From an uncultured Lachnospiraceae bacterium (GTDB lineage Bacteria; Bacillota; Clostridia; Lachnospirales; Lachnospiraceae): a stretch of DNA of 45,172 bases. The stretch is from contig CAJTVD010000028.1 of the NCBI GenBank assembly GCA_910579495.1, positions 1-45,172 on the forward strand, read 5' to 3'. The notes under the pieces were generated by a model, which searched no databases, was not told the origin of the DNA, and saw only the letters and a list, made by a program, of their open reading frames with translations. The position numbers and the translations under genes were made by a program. Shown here in pieces: positions 15,906 to 23,989 of the stretch; the first letter of the stretch is position 1; each line of letters starts with the position of its first letter.

Positions 15906-16913
15906 TTATGTGTACGCACAAAGTGCATTTACCACCTCAGCAAACTCTCCATCGGTATAGCCACAAGATATAATCTGCTCCTTTGTAAGGCCAGCCTGGA
16001 CCATCCTTTCAATAGCATTAAGGCGCTCTTCTTCAATACCTTTTTTCATGCCTTTTTCAATGCCTTTTTCAATACCTTTTTCAATGCCTTTTTTAATGCC
16101 TTCCTCAAAGCTTGCTTCCTTAATTGCTTCCGACCAATTACACATAGTCTGCATCCTCCCTTCCAGTTCGGTTGTCATTATCATCCCATATTTTTCTGTA
16201 AGTATACGTTTCTTTTCTTCCACGCTTGCCTTAGAAAGCAGGTTCTCCAGCATGGAGATTAATTCATTGCGGGAATCCTCTATCGTTTCCCCGCTCCTTA
16301 CATTGATAATGATGCCCCGCATCAAGTCTATGCCATATGGATTTACTTTTTTTCCAAAAACGGTCTTCCTGCTAAGGCCTATCTCCTCAATGGCGTCGCC
16401 ATCCTCGCTGTTATCCAGGCATAACCAAATGCTCCGGACCTTTTTTAAATTATCATAGTCACTGTGGTAAAATTCGGTCTGTTTCTGTGATGAGACCATT
16501 CTGGCAAGATAAAATATGACCCGGTTCTCCAGATGATACCCTAGTTTACTGGGATCTGACGACCTTTGTGCCTCCAAATTTATTAAAAATTTCATTTCCG
16601 TTTCCTTATGGTATGCAGTAAAACGGATATCAAAGAAGATTTTTCCCTCTCCTGGAATATTGTCTTCCGTACCGGATACGTTTACACGTCCCAGGTTCGA
16701 AAGCCCTGCATCCAGCGCCCTTGTCCCGATTTCAATATCTTCGCCAATACTTGCCATAATATCCTCAATCGGCATTTCCTTAAATTCCTGGACGGCATAC
16801 TTTAAAATCCGCGCCAGTATTTGTTTATCTGCAAGCAGGAATTTTACATTTGTATCATAGGAACTTGAGCCAATTGTTGCCTCAACTGCCTGTGCTAAAT
16901 TTGTATCTGCCAT
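15906..16913 (-). CDS. Rpn family nuclease / PD-(D/E)XK putative transposase
   Basis: 335 residues of the Rpn (YhgA-like) family, PD-(D/E)XK endonucleases annotated as recombination-promoting nuclease or putative transposase. The catalytic region shows FFDIRFTAY and then MKFLINLEAQ, the D...(E/x)xQ form of the motif. YHLENRVIFYLARMVSSQ follows as in the family. The C-terminal part holds GIEK repeats encoded by 12-bp units (16033-16104), then a 40-residue tail. The start at 16913 follows GAAAGGTAGAAAAG. In studied Rpn genes a short C-terminal protein is made from an internal start and inhibits the nuclease; an in-frame ATG at 16047-16049 would give 47 residues here, but its ribosome site is weak. 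Confidence 0.87.
   Translation of the reverse strand: MADTNLAQAVEATIGSSSYDTNVKFLLADKQILARILKYAVQEFKEMPIEDIMASIGEDIEIGTRALDAGLSNLGRVNVSGTEDNIPGEGKIFFDIRFTAYHKETEMKFLINLEAQRSSDPSKLGYHLENRVIFYLARMVSSQKQTEFYHSDYDNLKKVRSIWLCLDNSEDGDAIEEIGLSRKTVFGKKVNPYGIDLMRGIIINVRSGETIEDSRNELISMLENLLSKASVEEKKRILTEKYGMIMTTELEGRMQTMCNWSEAIKEASFEEGIKKGIEKGIEKGIEKGMKKGIEEERLNAIERMVQAGLTKEQIISCGYTDGEFAEVVNALCAYT
16033..16104 (-). repeat. 12-bp in-frame tandem repeat
   Basis: Six consecutive 12-base units of the form TCAATGCCTTTT (plus strand), the middle ones differing only at one or two positions and the outer ones more degenerate. Each encodes GIEK (one unit GMKK). Copy changes would keep the frame and alter only the length of the linker in the Rpn protein. 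Confidence 0.9.
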
Positions 16914-16990
16914 CTTTTCTACCTTTCTTTTGTATATTTTTACCTGGCAAGATTTTCCCCAATCTTGAAAATACCTGCTGCACAATTACT

Positions 16991-17019
16991 ATTATACTTG
17001 AATTACACAATAATATCAA
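16991..17019 (-). promoter_or_regulatory. Promoter of the Rpn-family gene
   Basis: Minus strand -35 TTGATA (17014-17019), 17-bp spacer, -10 TATAAT (16991-16996), about 75 bases before the start codon. Confidence 0.75.
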
Positions 17020-17197
17020 TGGCTCCAGCTTATCTGGATGATGGCCCTAAGCGTAAATATATTTCCTGTTTCCTTTAGGCTAAATGGTCCCATGGGCCGT
17101 CTGGAAGCCCACTTCCAAACTTCCCTCCCCTATGGTATGATAGGTACATATTCCATTTTCAAAATCAGCAAATTGAAAGATACAGAGGATCAGTGAT

Positions 17198-17464
17198 ATG
17201 TTCAGAATGTGGGCAAAAATTTTCAAAGACACCCGTTTACTTAAGGATACCGTGGTCTGCAATGGCAGCAACGATACCCGCACCCATAAGGTTTTCCAGG
17301 CGCTGGATGAAATCTGCTATGAATTTGACCTGGGAAAGCCTATCTGGCTGGACGCAACGGTGGCAGAGTTTAAAAAACACGATAAGGTACGCTTTTCCCA
17401 GGACAATTTTATTGAAGCCATTGATTTTGACTACCTGGAAATCCATGTGATCGAGGAGGACTGA
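17198..17464 (+). CDS. Small hypothetical protein, 88 aa
   Basis: Not recognised. A soluble 88-residue protein with several basic residues in the first 20 and an acidic C-terminal half (FDYLEIHVIEED). Codon use matches its neighbours, a GAGGATC site precedes the ATG, and a weak promoter (TTCCAA-17-TATGAT) ends near 17143. No signal peptide or membrane segment. It stands alone between the Rpn gene and the hemolysin III gene. A real gene is likely on coding quality; function unknown. Confidence 0.68.
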   Translation: MFRMWAKIFKDTRLLKDTVVCNGSNDTRTHKVFQALDEICYEFDLGKPIWLDATVAEFKKHDKVRFSQDNFIEAIDFDYLEIHVIEED

Positions 17465-17529
17465 CCCACCAGAAGGCCTGTGCCAGGTTTATGCCAGAAA
17501 AATTATTTCCATAGTTTTGCATAATTTAT

Positions 17530-17589
17530 TTGACATCAGGGATGCTTAGTAGTAGTATTAAAACATATTAAACATAGTTTTCAAAACTA
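17530..17589 (+). promoter_or_regulatory. Hemolysin III gene promoter with palindrome
   Basis: -35 TTGACA (17530-17535), 17-bp spacer, -10 TAGTAT (17553-17558). ATTAAAACATAT (17557-17568) is identical to 4276-4287 in the tetR-ABC promoter and lies at nearly the same distance from the -10. A 15-bp perfect palindrome TAGTTTTCAAAACTA follows at 17575-17589. Both are candidate repressor sites. Confidence 0.7.
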
Positions 17590-17644
17590 CATGATACCAC
17601 TCCCCTACCAGGAAGGCCAGCCAGCGGCCGCCGGCCAGGCAGGG

Positions 17645-17662
17645 GCGGAACTGGAATAGGAG
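17645..17662 (+). repeat. Terminal fragment of the A/B repeat supplying an RBS
   Basis: GCGGAACTGGAATAGGAG is identical over 18 bases to the end of repeat B (23985-24002, minus strand). In both places it contains the AGGAG ribosome binding site and is followed within nine bases by a start codon. Confidence 0.65.
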
Positions 17663-17670
17663 GTCCCATT

Positions 17671-18324
17671 ATGCAAATTACAATACGTGAACCAGGCAGT
17701 GCCATTACCCATTTTATCGGTATGCTGATGGCGGTTTTTGCCGCCGCGCCCCTCTTAGCGAAAGCCGCCCTCACGCCCGGCAGCAGCAGGTCCCTCCCGG
17801 CACTTGGTATTTTTTCTTTGAGCATGATACTGCTTTATGGCGCCAGCACCGTTTACCACTCCCTGAACATTGGCGGAAAGGCACTGCGGGCTTTCCGCAA
17901 GCTGGACCATATGATGATTTTTGTACTGATTGCAGGCTCCTATACGCCAGTGTGCCTGATTGTTTTAGGAGGCAGTATCGGTTACACGCTGCTGGCCGTT
18001 GTGTGGGGCATCGCACTGGCAGGGATGCTGCTGAAAGCCTGCTGGATTACCTGCCCCAAATGGTTTTCATCGGTTATCTATATCGCTATGGGCTGGGTCT
18101 GTGTGGGCGTATTCGGCCCCCTGTGGAACGTGCTTCCCCACGCCGCTTTCGGATGGCTCCTGGCCGGGGGGCTGGTCTATACCGCGGGAGGCGTGATTTA
18201 CGCCCTGAAGCTTCCGGTATTTAACGGCAGGCATGCCTACTTTGGCTCCCACGAAATTTTCCACCTGTTTGTCATGGGGGGGAGCATCTGCCACTTTATA
18301 TTTATGTATTTATATGTAGCCTAA
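17671..18324 (+). CDS. Hemolysin III family (YqfA/PAQR-like) membrane protein
   Basis: 217 residues, seven predicted membrane helices, family hemolysin III/YqfA, related to PAQR receptors. The family's metal-site residues are visible: an early Glu-x-x-Ser/His set (EPGSAITHFIGM), SMILLYGASTVYHSL with His, RKLDHMMIFVLIAGSYTP with Asp-His, and the C-terminal SHEIFHLFVMGGSICHF with two His. So an intact zinc-dependent hydrolase-like core is expected. Despite the name, most members are not proven toxins. The start follows AGGAGG at a spacing of seven, carried by the repeat fragment 17645-17662. Possibly controlled by the TetR-like protein at 4323 through a shared promoter motif. Confidence 0.9.
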   Translation: MQITIREPGSAITHFIGMLMAVFAAAPLLAKAALTPGSSRSLPALGIFSLSMILLYGASTVYHSLNIGGKALRAFRKLDHMMIFVLIAGSYTPVCLIVLGGSIGYTLLAVVWGIALAGMLLKACWITCPKWFSSVIYIAMGWVCVGVFGPLWNVLPHAAFGWLLAGGLVYTAGGVIYALKLPVFNGRHAYFGSHEIFHLFVMGGSICHFIFMYLYVA

Positions 18325-18564
18325 AACCGAGGCGTTTGTTTTTCCCTTCCTGCTTTTTGTACCAGGAACACCCAAAGAAGAACTGGGGCTGGTTGCCCCC
18401 CCCCCAAGACATATCTGATAAAATAAAAGAATATATCCGGGGCAGGCGGTTAGCATGTTAGACGGCATGGAGCCAGACTGTACATAGAAAACAAGGAAAA
18501 CCAGATCCAGGCGGGAGAGTTCTATGCAGGAAAATTTCCCGTGCAGAGCCGCAGGAACTGTAAC
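18325..18564. other. Intergenic stretch with a C10 run
   Basis: No intact gene. A homopolymer of ten C lies at 18396-18405. 18430-18560 has a somewhat codon-like composition with stops in all frames and nested short complementary arms (AGTTC/GAACT, TGCA/TGCA around GGAAA/TTTCC at about 18518-18558). It may be a decayed gene or a structured element; I cannot assign it. Confidence 0.4.
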
Positions 18565-18592
18565 AAAAAACAAACGCTGCAAGGCAGCGTTT
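18565..18592 (-). terminator. galE terminator
   Basis: On the minus strand AAACGCTGC-CTT-GCAGCGTTT is followed by GTTTTTT. A second strong hairpin upstream in the same transcript (18606-18634, ACCCACC...GGTGGGT with a CCC/GGG core) has no T tract on either strand and may protect the 3' end. Confidence 0.85.
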
Positions 18593-18688
18593 AGAAGATA
18601 TTTTTACCCACCCGGCCCTTTGGGCCAGGTGGGTAATTCCAACTGTGAATAAATCACCTATCCATATTTAACCTGACGGTGCTAGGTA

Positions 18689-19705
18689 TTAGTTTTCGTA
18701 TCCGTTGGGATTATTGCTCTGCCATCTCCAGGAATCCTCACACATTTCCCGGATACCATACTGTGCCTCCCAGCCCAGCTCCTTCTTTGCCTTGGCTGCG
18801 TCGGCATAGCAGGTAGCAATATCCCCCGCCCGCCTTTCCTTAACCACATAAGGGATCTTCACCCCTGTAGCCTCTTCAAAATTCTTCACAATATCCAAAA
18901 CGCTGTAGCCGGTGCCAGTGCCCAGATTGTAGATGCAAAGCCCTGCCTTTTCCTCAATCTTCTTCAGTGCCTTTACATGTCCCATTGCCAGGTCCACCAC
19001 ATGGATATAATCCCTGACTCCGGTCCCGTCCGGGGTGTCGTAATCATTGCCGAATACGCCCAGCTCTTTCAGCTTCCCTACCGCTACCTGGGTGATATAG
19101 GGCATCAGGTTATTGGGAATGCCGTTGGGGTTCTCTCCCATAGTCCCGCTTTTGTGGGCACCAATGGGGTTAAAGTAACGGAGCAGGATCACATTCCATT
19201 CCGGGTCTGCCTTCTGCATGTCCATAAGGATCTGTTCCAGCATGGACTTGGTCCAGCCATAAGGGTTAGTACATGCTCCCTTGGGGCATTCCTCCGTAAT
19301 GGGAATCTCCGCCGGGTCGCCGTAAACCGTGGCTGAAGAAGAAAAGATGATATTCTTCACTCCCCGCTGCCTCATCACATCCACCAGCGTTAAGGTGCCT
19401 GCGATATTGTTCTCATAATATTCCCAGGGCTTTTGTACGGATTCCCCTACTGCCTTTAAGCCTGCAAAATGGATGCAGGAATCAATTTTTTCCTTATCAA
19501 ATACGGCGTTCAGCGCCTCCCTGTCCAGAATGTCCGCTTTGTAAAAAGTAACCGGCTTTCCGGTAATCTTTTCCACCCGCTGCAGGCTCTTCTCGCTGGA
19601 ATTGCTTAAATTATCCACTACCACTACCTGGTAACCAGCCTGCTGCAGCTCTACCACGGTATGGCTTCCAATATAGCCCGCGCCGCCTGTAACCAAAATT
19701 GCCAT
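18689..19705 (-). CDS. galE: UDP-glucose 4-epimerase
   Basis: 338 residues, extended short-chain dehydrogenase. The NAD-binding motif GGAGYIGSH is at residues 7-15, VVVDNLSNSS follows the second strand, and the catalytic SSSATVYG...YGWTK (Tyr-x-x-x-Lys) is in place. NP.G.HKSG and AGDIATCYAD are typical of GalE proper. It interconverts UDP-glucose and UDP-galactose. The start at 19705 is placed behind GAGGAGG; nine extra codons upstream are unlikely. It lies 148 bases after the UDP-sugar pyrophosphorylase gene on the same strand, which supplies its substrate type, and ends at the terminator 18565-18592. Confidence 0.96.
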   Translation of the reverse strand: MAILVTGGAGYIGSHTVVELQQAGYQVVVVDNLSNSSEKSLQRVEKITGKPVTFYKADILDREALNAVFDKEKIDSCIHFAGLKAVGESVQKPWEYYENNIAGTLTLVDVMRQRGVKNIIFSSSATVYGDPAEIPITEECPKGACTNPYGWTKSMLEQILMDMQKADPEWNVILLRYFNPIGAHKSGTMGENPNGIPNNLMPYITQVAVGKLKELGVFGNDYDTPDGTGVRDYIHVVDLAMGHVKALKKIEEKAGLCIYNLGTGTGYSVLDIVKNFEEATGVKIPYVVKERRAGDIATCYADAAKAKKELGWEAQYGIREMCEDSWRWQSNNPNGYEN

Positions 19706-19853
19706 TTTGTTACCTCCTCTGTTTTCAATCAATTGATAAATGTTCTTTCACTGATATCATTTTAACCCGGCACCGCTTTATTTAACAAGGCTGCAATGTT
19801 ATTCATACCTGTCAAAATGTTAACCCGTGGAGGACGCTGCCTTGAAAGCCATA

Positions 19854-21092
19854 CTACAATAGGATCCCGTTTTCCTTACACAGCGCCCTTGCGCTCTCCA
19901 CGGAATCAATCCCTGTCTTGTTTTTAATGGGGGCAAATTCCTTATTCCTCTCCACCTCATAGGGCAGGCAGCTATCCAGCTCATGGATCATGTCCAACAC
20001 AAGCTGTTCAAACTTATACCCGTTAGGCTCCTGGGGCTTTATGTGGTTGCCCTGGGCATCAATATAGGGAATTTTCTTTTCCACCACATGGAGGGGCAGG
20101 TTTTTCTCCCGGATCTTCTCCAGCCCTGCTATCCGGAACAGATAATTTAAAATTACCCCAAAGCTGTACGCCGGTTCTCCCTTTTCGTCTTTGGTATTCA
20201 TTAACTCTTCTGTCAATTCATAATATTCCACAATGGAAGGACGCCCGTCCTCCAGGCAGATCACGCCGATCTTTTCATCCGGCGCGCACTTATGCACTAC
20301 TTTCGCCCCCACATCGCACTGGCGGTCAATGGCTGCCCCCACAAAACAAGGGTCAGCAATCCTCTGGAGCACATTGTCTACTGCAAAAACATTCAGCCAT
20401 TCCACGCCGTCCTCCATCGCCTTCTGGGCTACGCCCCACTTGTACATGGAGGTATACCAGCCGCCGTTGCCATTGGGGGAAGTGGAAATCTTCCAGGGCT
20501 CCTCCATGTAGACCTTGCCCTCATAATCACAGGCAGGCGCCATTTCCTGCATAAAAAAGGTCACAAACTCTTCCCTGTAGCCAAAGTAACCATGTTCTTT
20601 TAAAAATTCCACAGTTGCATGGTGGTTTTTGTCGCTGGTCATTACATAAAGGGGGATAAATGCCTCTGCCTCCTCCACTACCTGCATCAGGTTTTCTATC
20701 AGCCGCTGAAAAATATATACCTCTTTGGTAACGCCAATATTGTACATTCCCTTGGGGTCATCGGAGCCAAGCCTAGTCCCCATGCCGCCTGCCAGCAGCA
20801 CAGCCCCTACCTTCCCCTGCCTGATGGCATCAAGCCCCAAGGCCCGGAACCGCCCTTCCTCATGGCGGATCTGGGGAAGCTCCATGGCCGCCAAAGGGGC
20901 AATAACCCCCCTGGCATTCCCGCCCTTTCCATGTTTTAAAGATGCCAGGACTGAAAAGTCCGTGGCTTCTATCTGAGCCAGCAAAAGCTCCTTCTGCTCC
21001 TTGCCCAGTTCCTCATAACGCTCCATTACATGCTCCTGCCCTGCCCTGGCAAGCTTTTCTAATGCCTGTTCATAATTCATATCCATACCCAT
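19854..21092 (-). CDS. UDP-sugar pyrophosphorylase (UDPGP/UAP1 family)
   Basis: 412 residues of the eukaryote-like UDPGP/UAP family (UTP:hexose-1-phosphate uridylyltransferase), unrelated to GalU. LAGGMGTRLGSDDPKGMYN is the nucleotide-binding loop with the family's G-x-G-T-R-L-G-x-x-x-P-K-G. YVMTSDKNH, the SPNGNGGWY sugar site and the later FAVDNVL and VVHKCAPDEKIGVI strands are also present. Whether UDP-glucose, UDP-GlcNAc or UDP-GalNAc is the product cannot be told; pairing with galE favours hexoses. Start uncertain between 21092 and 21086, both close to AGGAAAGG. Confidence 0.9.
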   Translation of the reverse strand: MGMDMNYEQALEKLARAGQEHVMERYEELGKEQKELLLAQIEATDFSVLASLKHGKGGNARGVIAPLAAMELPQIRHEEGRFRALGLDAIRQGKVGAVLLAGGMGTRLGSDDPKGMYNIGVTKEVYIFQRLIENLMQVVEEAEAFIPLYVMTSDKNHHATVEFLKEHGYFGYREEFVTFFMQEMAPACDYEGKVYMEEPWKISTSPNGNGGWYTSMYKWGVAQKAMEDGVEWLNVFAVDNVLQRIADPCFVGAAIDRQCDVGAKVVHKCAPDEKIGVICLEDGRPSIVEYYELTEELMNTKDEKGEPAYSFGVILNYLFRIAGLEKIREKNLPLHVVEKKIPYIDAQGNHIKPQEPNGYKFEQLVLDMIHELDSCLPYEVERNKEFAPIKNKTGIDSVESARALCKENGILL

Positions 21093-21235
21093 GCCTTTCC
21101 TGCAATCTCACTGTAAAGTAAATCCCTGTTTTAACTCCATTATAGTAATTTTTTCCTTATTATGCAACATTGTTCTGGTAATCCACTGGAAATCCCCCTG
21201 CCGCTTTTTATCCGCTCCTGCTTCCCTGTAAAAAA

Positions 21236-21277
21236 AACGTTAAGATAACGTTAAACTATCGTTAAGGAACCGTTTAT
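21236..21277 (+). promoter_or_regulatory. Four LytTR-box-like direct repeats, 11-bp period
   Basis: AACGTTAAG (21236-21244), AACGTTAAA (21247-21255), ATCGTTAAG (21258-21266) and ACCGTTTAT (21269-21277) start exactly 11 bases apart. The first and last match the LytTR/AgrA box [TA][AC][CA]GTTN[AG][TG] at all nine positions, the middle two at eight. Sites 1/3 and 2/4 are 22 apart, the usual spacing of paired LytTR boxes. The array ends five bases before a weak -35. Confidence 0.75.
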
Positions 21278-21281
21278 CCGC

Positions 21282-21310
21282 TTCATTGCTCCCCCTTCTT
21301 CTGTTAAGAT
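21282..21310 (+). promoter_or_regulatory. Weak promoter behind the LytTR boxes
   Basis: -10 TAAGAT (21305-21310) with a poor -35 TTCATT (21282-21287) at 17 bases. This is the expected layout of an activator-dependent promoter. Confidence 0.55.
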
Positions 21311-21345
21311 AAACAGGAAAAATAATTGACTTACGGAGGTAAACT

Positions 21346-21489
21346 ATGAACATACTGATTCTCATTATCGCAGTGGTAGGCGGGGCGGCAGGGCTTTTAT
21401 CCACCATCTACCTGACCGTGTCCCTTCCCGCCATTATTATATGGAAAATTTACCGGAAAATCCATCTGGGCATTCCCATAACCAAATAA
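21346..21489 (+). CDS. 47-aa small membrane protein
   Basis: Short ORF with a strong GGAGGTAAACT site. It starts MNILILIIAVVGGAAGLLST and continues as one long hydrophobic stretch to about residue 33, ending in a basic tail (KIYRKIH...). It is probably a single or hairpin-like membrane peptide with the C-terminus inside. It is the first gene behind the LytTR-box promoter and lies 41 bases before the LysM-GH18 gene, so both are likely co-transcribed. Function unknown; it could be an effector or accessory peptide of the neighbouring two-component system. Confidence 0.75.
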   Translation: MNILILIIAVVGGAAGLLSTIYLTVSLPAIIIWKIYRKIHLGIPITK

Positions 21490-21530
21490 AAAAGACTGCA
21501 TATAATAAACAAAAATACTCCAGGAAGCTT

Positions 21531-22679
21531 ATGGAAATTTATGTAGTAAAAGAAGGGGATACTGTAGATTCCATAGCAGGACGCTATGGAATATCAGCAT
21601 CCTCTATTATTTTTAACAACCAACTGGTTTATCCCTATCCTCTTGCCCTGGGGCAGGCGCTGCTTTTGTCCACGGGTCCCACCCCTGCCCCCACTTATCC
21701 CGCTTATGTGAACGGATATGCTTATCCTTATATTGAACAGGATGTATTAAACGATACCCTCCCCTACCTTACTTCCCTGTCTGTCTTTTCTTACGGCTTT
21801 ACCCCGGAAGGGGAGCTGCTTCCCCCAAACCCGGATGATTCCTTTATGGCCCAATCTGCCTTATCCTATCAGGTAAGCCCAGTCCTTACCCTTACCCCTT
21901 TTGGCCCTGACGGGAATTTTAACAATTATCTGATTACCTCTGTGATCAATAACAGGGAAGCTAAAAATAACCTGCTGCAAAACCTCCTTGCCACCCTCCA
22001 GGAAAAAAGCTTCACAGGCGTAAATATTGATTTTGAGTATATCCTGCCACAGGACCGGATTCCCTTCGCCAACTTTGTGGCACAGGCCAGGGAATTCCTT
22101 TCCCCATACGGCTACCAGGTATCTGTAGCCCTGGCCCCCAAAACTTCCGATACCCAGCCCGGGCTTCTTTATGAGGGAAAGGATTATGCACTGCTGGGGC
22201 AGGCGGCAGACAGTGTCCTGCTTATGACTTATGAGTGGGGATATACGTATGGTCCCCCCATGGCGGTGGCTCCCATCAACAAAGTGCGGGAAGTGGTGGA
22301 TTACGCAGTTACCCGCATCCTCCCTGCCAAGATCGACCTGGGTATTCCCAACTATGGGTATGACTGGGCCCTGCCCTTTGTCCAGGGTTCTTCACGGGCG
22401 AGGGTGGTGGGCAACCTGGAAGCTGTCCAGCTTGCCATAGACGCTGGCGTCCCTATCCAGTTTGACGAAACCGCCATGTCCCCCTTTTTCCGGTACGAAA
22501 AGGAAGGGCAGCTCCACGAGGTCTGGTTCGAAGACGTAAGGAGCTACCGGGAAAAATTCTCCCTCCTTCCCCTGTACTCCCTGCGTGGGATGGGCTACTG
22601 GCAGATTATGCGCTTTTTCCGCCCCAACTGGCTTCTGCTCCAAAGCACTTTCCAGATCCAGAAAAACCAACGGCCCTGA
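21531..22679 (+). CDS. LysM-GH18 protein (SleL/YaaH-like glycosidase)
   Basis: 382 residues. An N-terminal LysM (MEIYVVKEGDTVDSIAGRYGISASSI, about residues 1-48) is joined to a GH18 domain (about 60-375). The catalytic strand reads GVNIDFEYI with Asp167 and the general acid Glu169. VALAPKTS, LMTYEWGYTYGPPMAVAP and the late GMGYWQI complete the barrel. There is no signal peptide. This is the layout of spore-coat SleL/YaaH N-acetylglucosaminidases and of germination-associated GH18 proteins. The start at 21531 follows AGGA at a spacing of five; the longer frame to 21441 overlaps the 47-aa gene. It is convergent with the sensor kinase gene, three bases apart. Confidence 0.9.
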   Translation: MEIYVVKEGDTVDSIAGRYGISASSIIFNNQLVYPYPLALGQALLLSTGPTPAPTYPAYVNGYAYPYIEQDVLNDTLPYLTSLSVFSYGFTPEGELLPPNPDDSFMAQSALSYQVSPVLTLTPFGPDGNFNNYLITSVINNREAKNNLLQNLLATLQEKSFTGVNIDFEYILPQDRIPFANFVAQAREFLSPYGYQVSVALAPKTSDTQPGLLYEGKDYALLGQAADSVLLMTYEWGYTYGPPMAVAPINKVREVVDYAVTRILPAKIDLGIPNYGYDWALPFVQGSSRARVVGNLEAVQLAIDAGVPIQFDETAMSPFFRYEKEGQLHEVWFEDVRSYREKFSLLPLYSLRGMGYWQIMRFFRPNWLLLQSTFQIQKNQRP

Positions 22680-22682
22680 TAA

Positions 22683-23978
22683 TCAGGAAGGAAGATTTAA
22701 AAGGATCCTTGTGACAAATTTCCCATCCTTTAAAGAAAAATCCGTTTCCCCTCCATAGCGGGATGCGGTCTTAACAATACTGGCCACTCCCAGCCCGCTG
22801 CCTCTTTCCGATTTGGGCAACCCTTTGTGAAAGACTACCTCTCCTGTGCTGGTGTTGCAAAACCGAATGATCACTTTATTTCCCTTTTGGGCAATATAAA
22901 TGCTGATCTCCTTCTGCACCAGCCCAGGGCGGGTACACCCATGGATGGCGTTCTCAAAAGCATTGGCAAGAATTGCGATCCAGTCAATATCCCGGACTGC
23001 CAGATCTTCCTCCACCATCACATCCATGGTTACCTGGATCCCCTGGTTCCCTGCCATCCGGGCATAAGCTGACAAAATACTGTTCACCGCACGGTTCCTG
23101 CAAATATCCTTTGTTTTGGGCCTTTCCAGTTCTTCCCCATATTGTTCCAGATAACCGGACAGCTTTTCGATCTCCCCTTTTCTTATGTATTCGTTGATCA
23201 AAAGGGTGTGATGGCGTACATCATGGCGGATTCTCGCCGCCTCTCTTTCCGATTCCCTCATCAGCTCCATCTGGCAGTGCAGGAACTGTTCATTGATCTC
23301 TAAAAGTTCCTTTTCCTTTTGATAATAATGCTCCTGTCCCAGGTGAATGTATAAATGGAGGATCGTATACTGCAATACCCCCACCATAAACAGGGTCACA
23401 AAAGCCCGCACCATATTGAAGATGGAAAATGCCTGCAGATTGGGCCAATATGCCACCACCGCCCCTATCATCACAGACACCAGAAGCGTAACGGCGCTGT
23501 ACATATCCATCTCTTCCATCAAATAGTCCACCCCGTCCAGGAACTGCTTCCTGAGCTTATGCCATGTAAAGCCAAGAATGATGGCCATGCAAATTAACCG
23601 CACCAGAATATCTACCCACCGGTTCCCGCCAAACCACCAGCGGGACACATCCACACCGCAAAAGATGCATACGGAAAACATATAAAAGGCCACTGCCATC
23701 TTATACAAAGACAGGTAAACCACTTCGCCGCTCATCAGGCCGCAGAATATCCCGATCACAAAAAGAGAAGACAGGCTGGCATACTGCACAAAGCTAACAA
23801 CCGCAAAAAGATACCATAGACTGTAACCGGTTATCAGCAGTATGCCAAAAACAAGATAACACCCCACGGTCTTTCTCATGGAAAACCTGGGGCGGTCCAG
23901 CATGAGAAAAAATGACATCATTAAAACTGCACTGATGGTATTGCGCAGAAGCGCAACCCAAAAAGAACCTCCCAACAT
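22683..23978 (-). CDS. GHKL sensor histidine kinase (AgrC-like)
   Basis: 431 residues. The N-terminal 205 residues form about six membrane helices, then a coiled linker (YYQKEKELLEINEQFLHCQMELM). The dimer helix with the phospho-acceptor follows: ARIRHDVRHH, His252. The ATP domain has an N box LANAFENAIHGC and an intact G box ERGSGLGVASI, so catalysis is expected. The nearest studied type is AgrC/VirS-like quorum kinases with a LytTR partner. The start lies six bases behind AGGAG, which belongs to repeat B. It is the third gene of the regulator-kinase-kinase unit and paralogous to 24150-25460 along its whole length. Confidence 0.9.
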   Translation of the reverse strand: MLGGSFWVALLRNTISAVLMMSFFLMLDRPRFSMRKTVGCYLVFGILLITGYSLWYLFAVVSFVQYASLSSLFVIGIFCGLMSGEVVYLSLYKMAVAFYMFSVCIFCGVDVSRWWFGGNRWVDILVRLICMAIILGFTWHKLRKQFLDGVDYLMEEMDMYSAVTLLVSVMIGAVVAYWPNLQAFSIFNMVRAFVTLFMVGVLQYTILHLYIHLGQEHYYQKEKELLEINEQFLHCQMELMRESEREAARIRHDVRHHTLLINEYIRKGEIEKLSGYLEQYGEELERPKTKDICRNRAVNSILSAYARMAGNQGIQVTMDVMVEEDLAVRDIDWIAILANAFENAIHGCTRPGLVQKEISIYIAQKGNKVIIRFCNTSTGEVVFHKGLPKSERGSGLGVASIVKTASRYGGETDFSLKDGKFVTRILLNLPS

Positions 23979-23989
23979 AGTAATCTCCT

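Noticed and set aside
18430..18560. Cobalamin-type riboswitch or intact gene
   Set aside because: Some resemblance of short boxes only; the core order is wrong, no target gene follows, and all frames contain stops.
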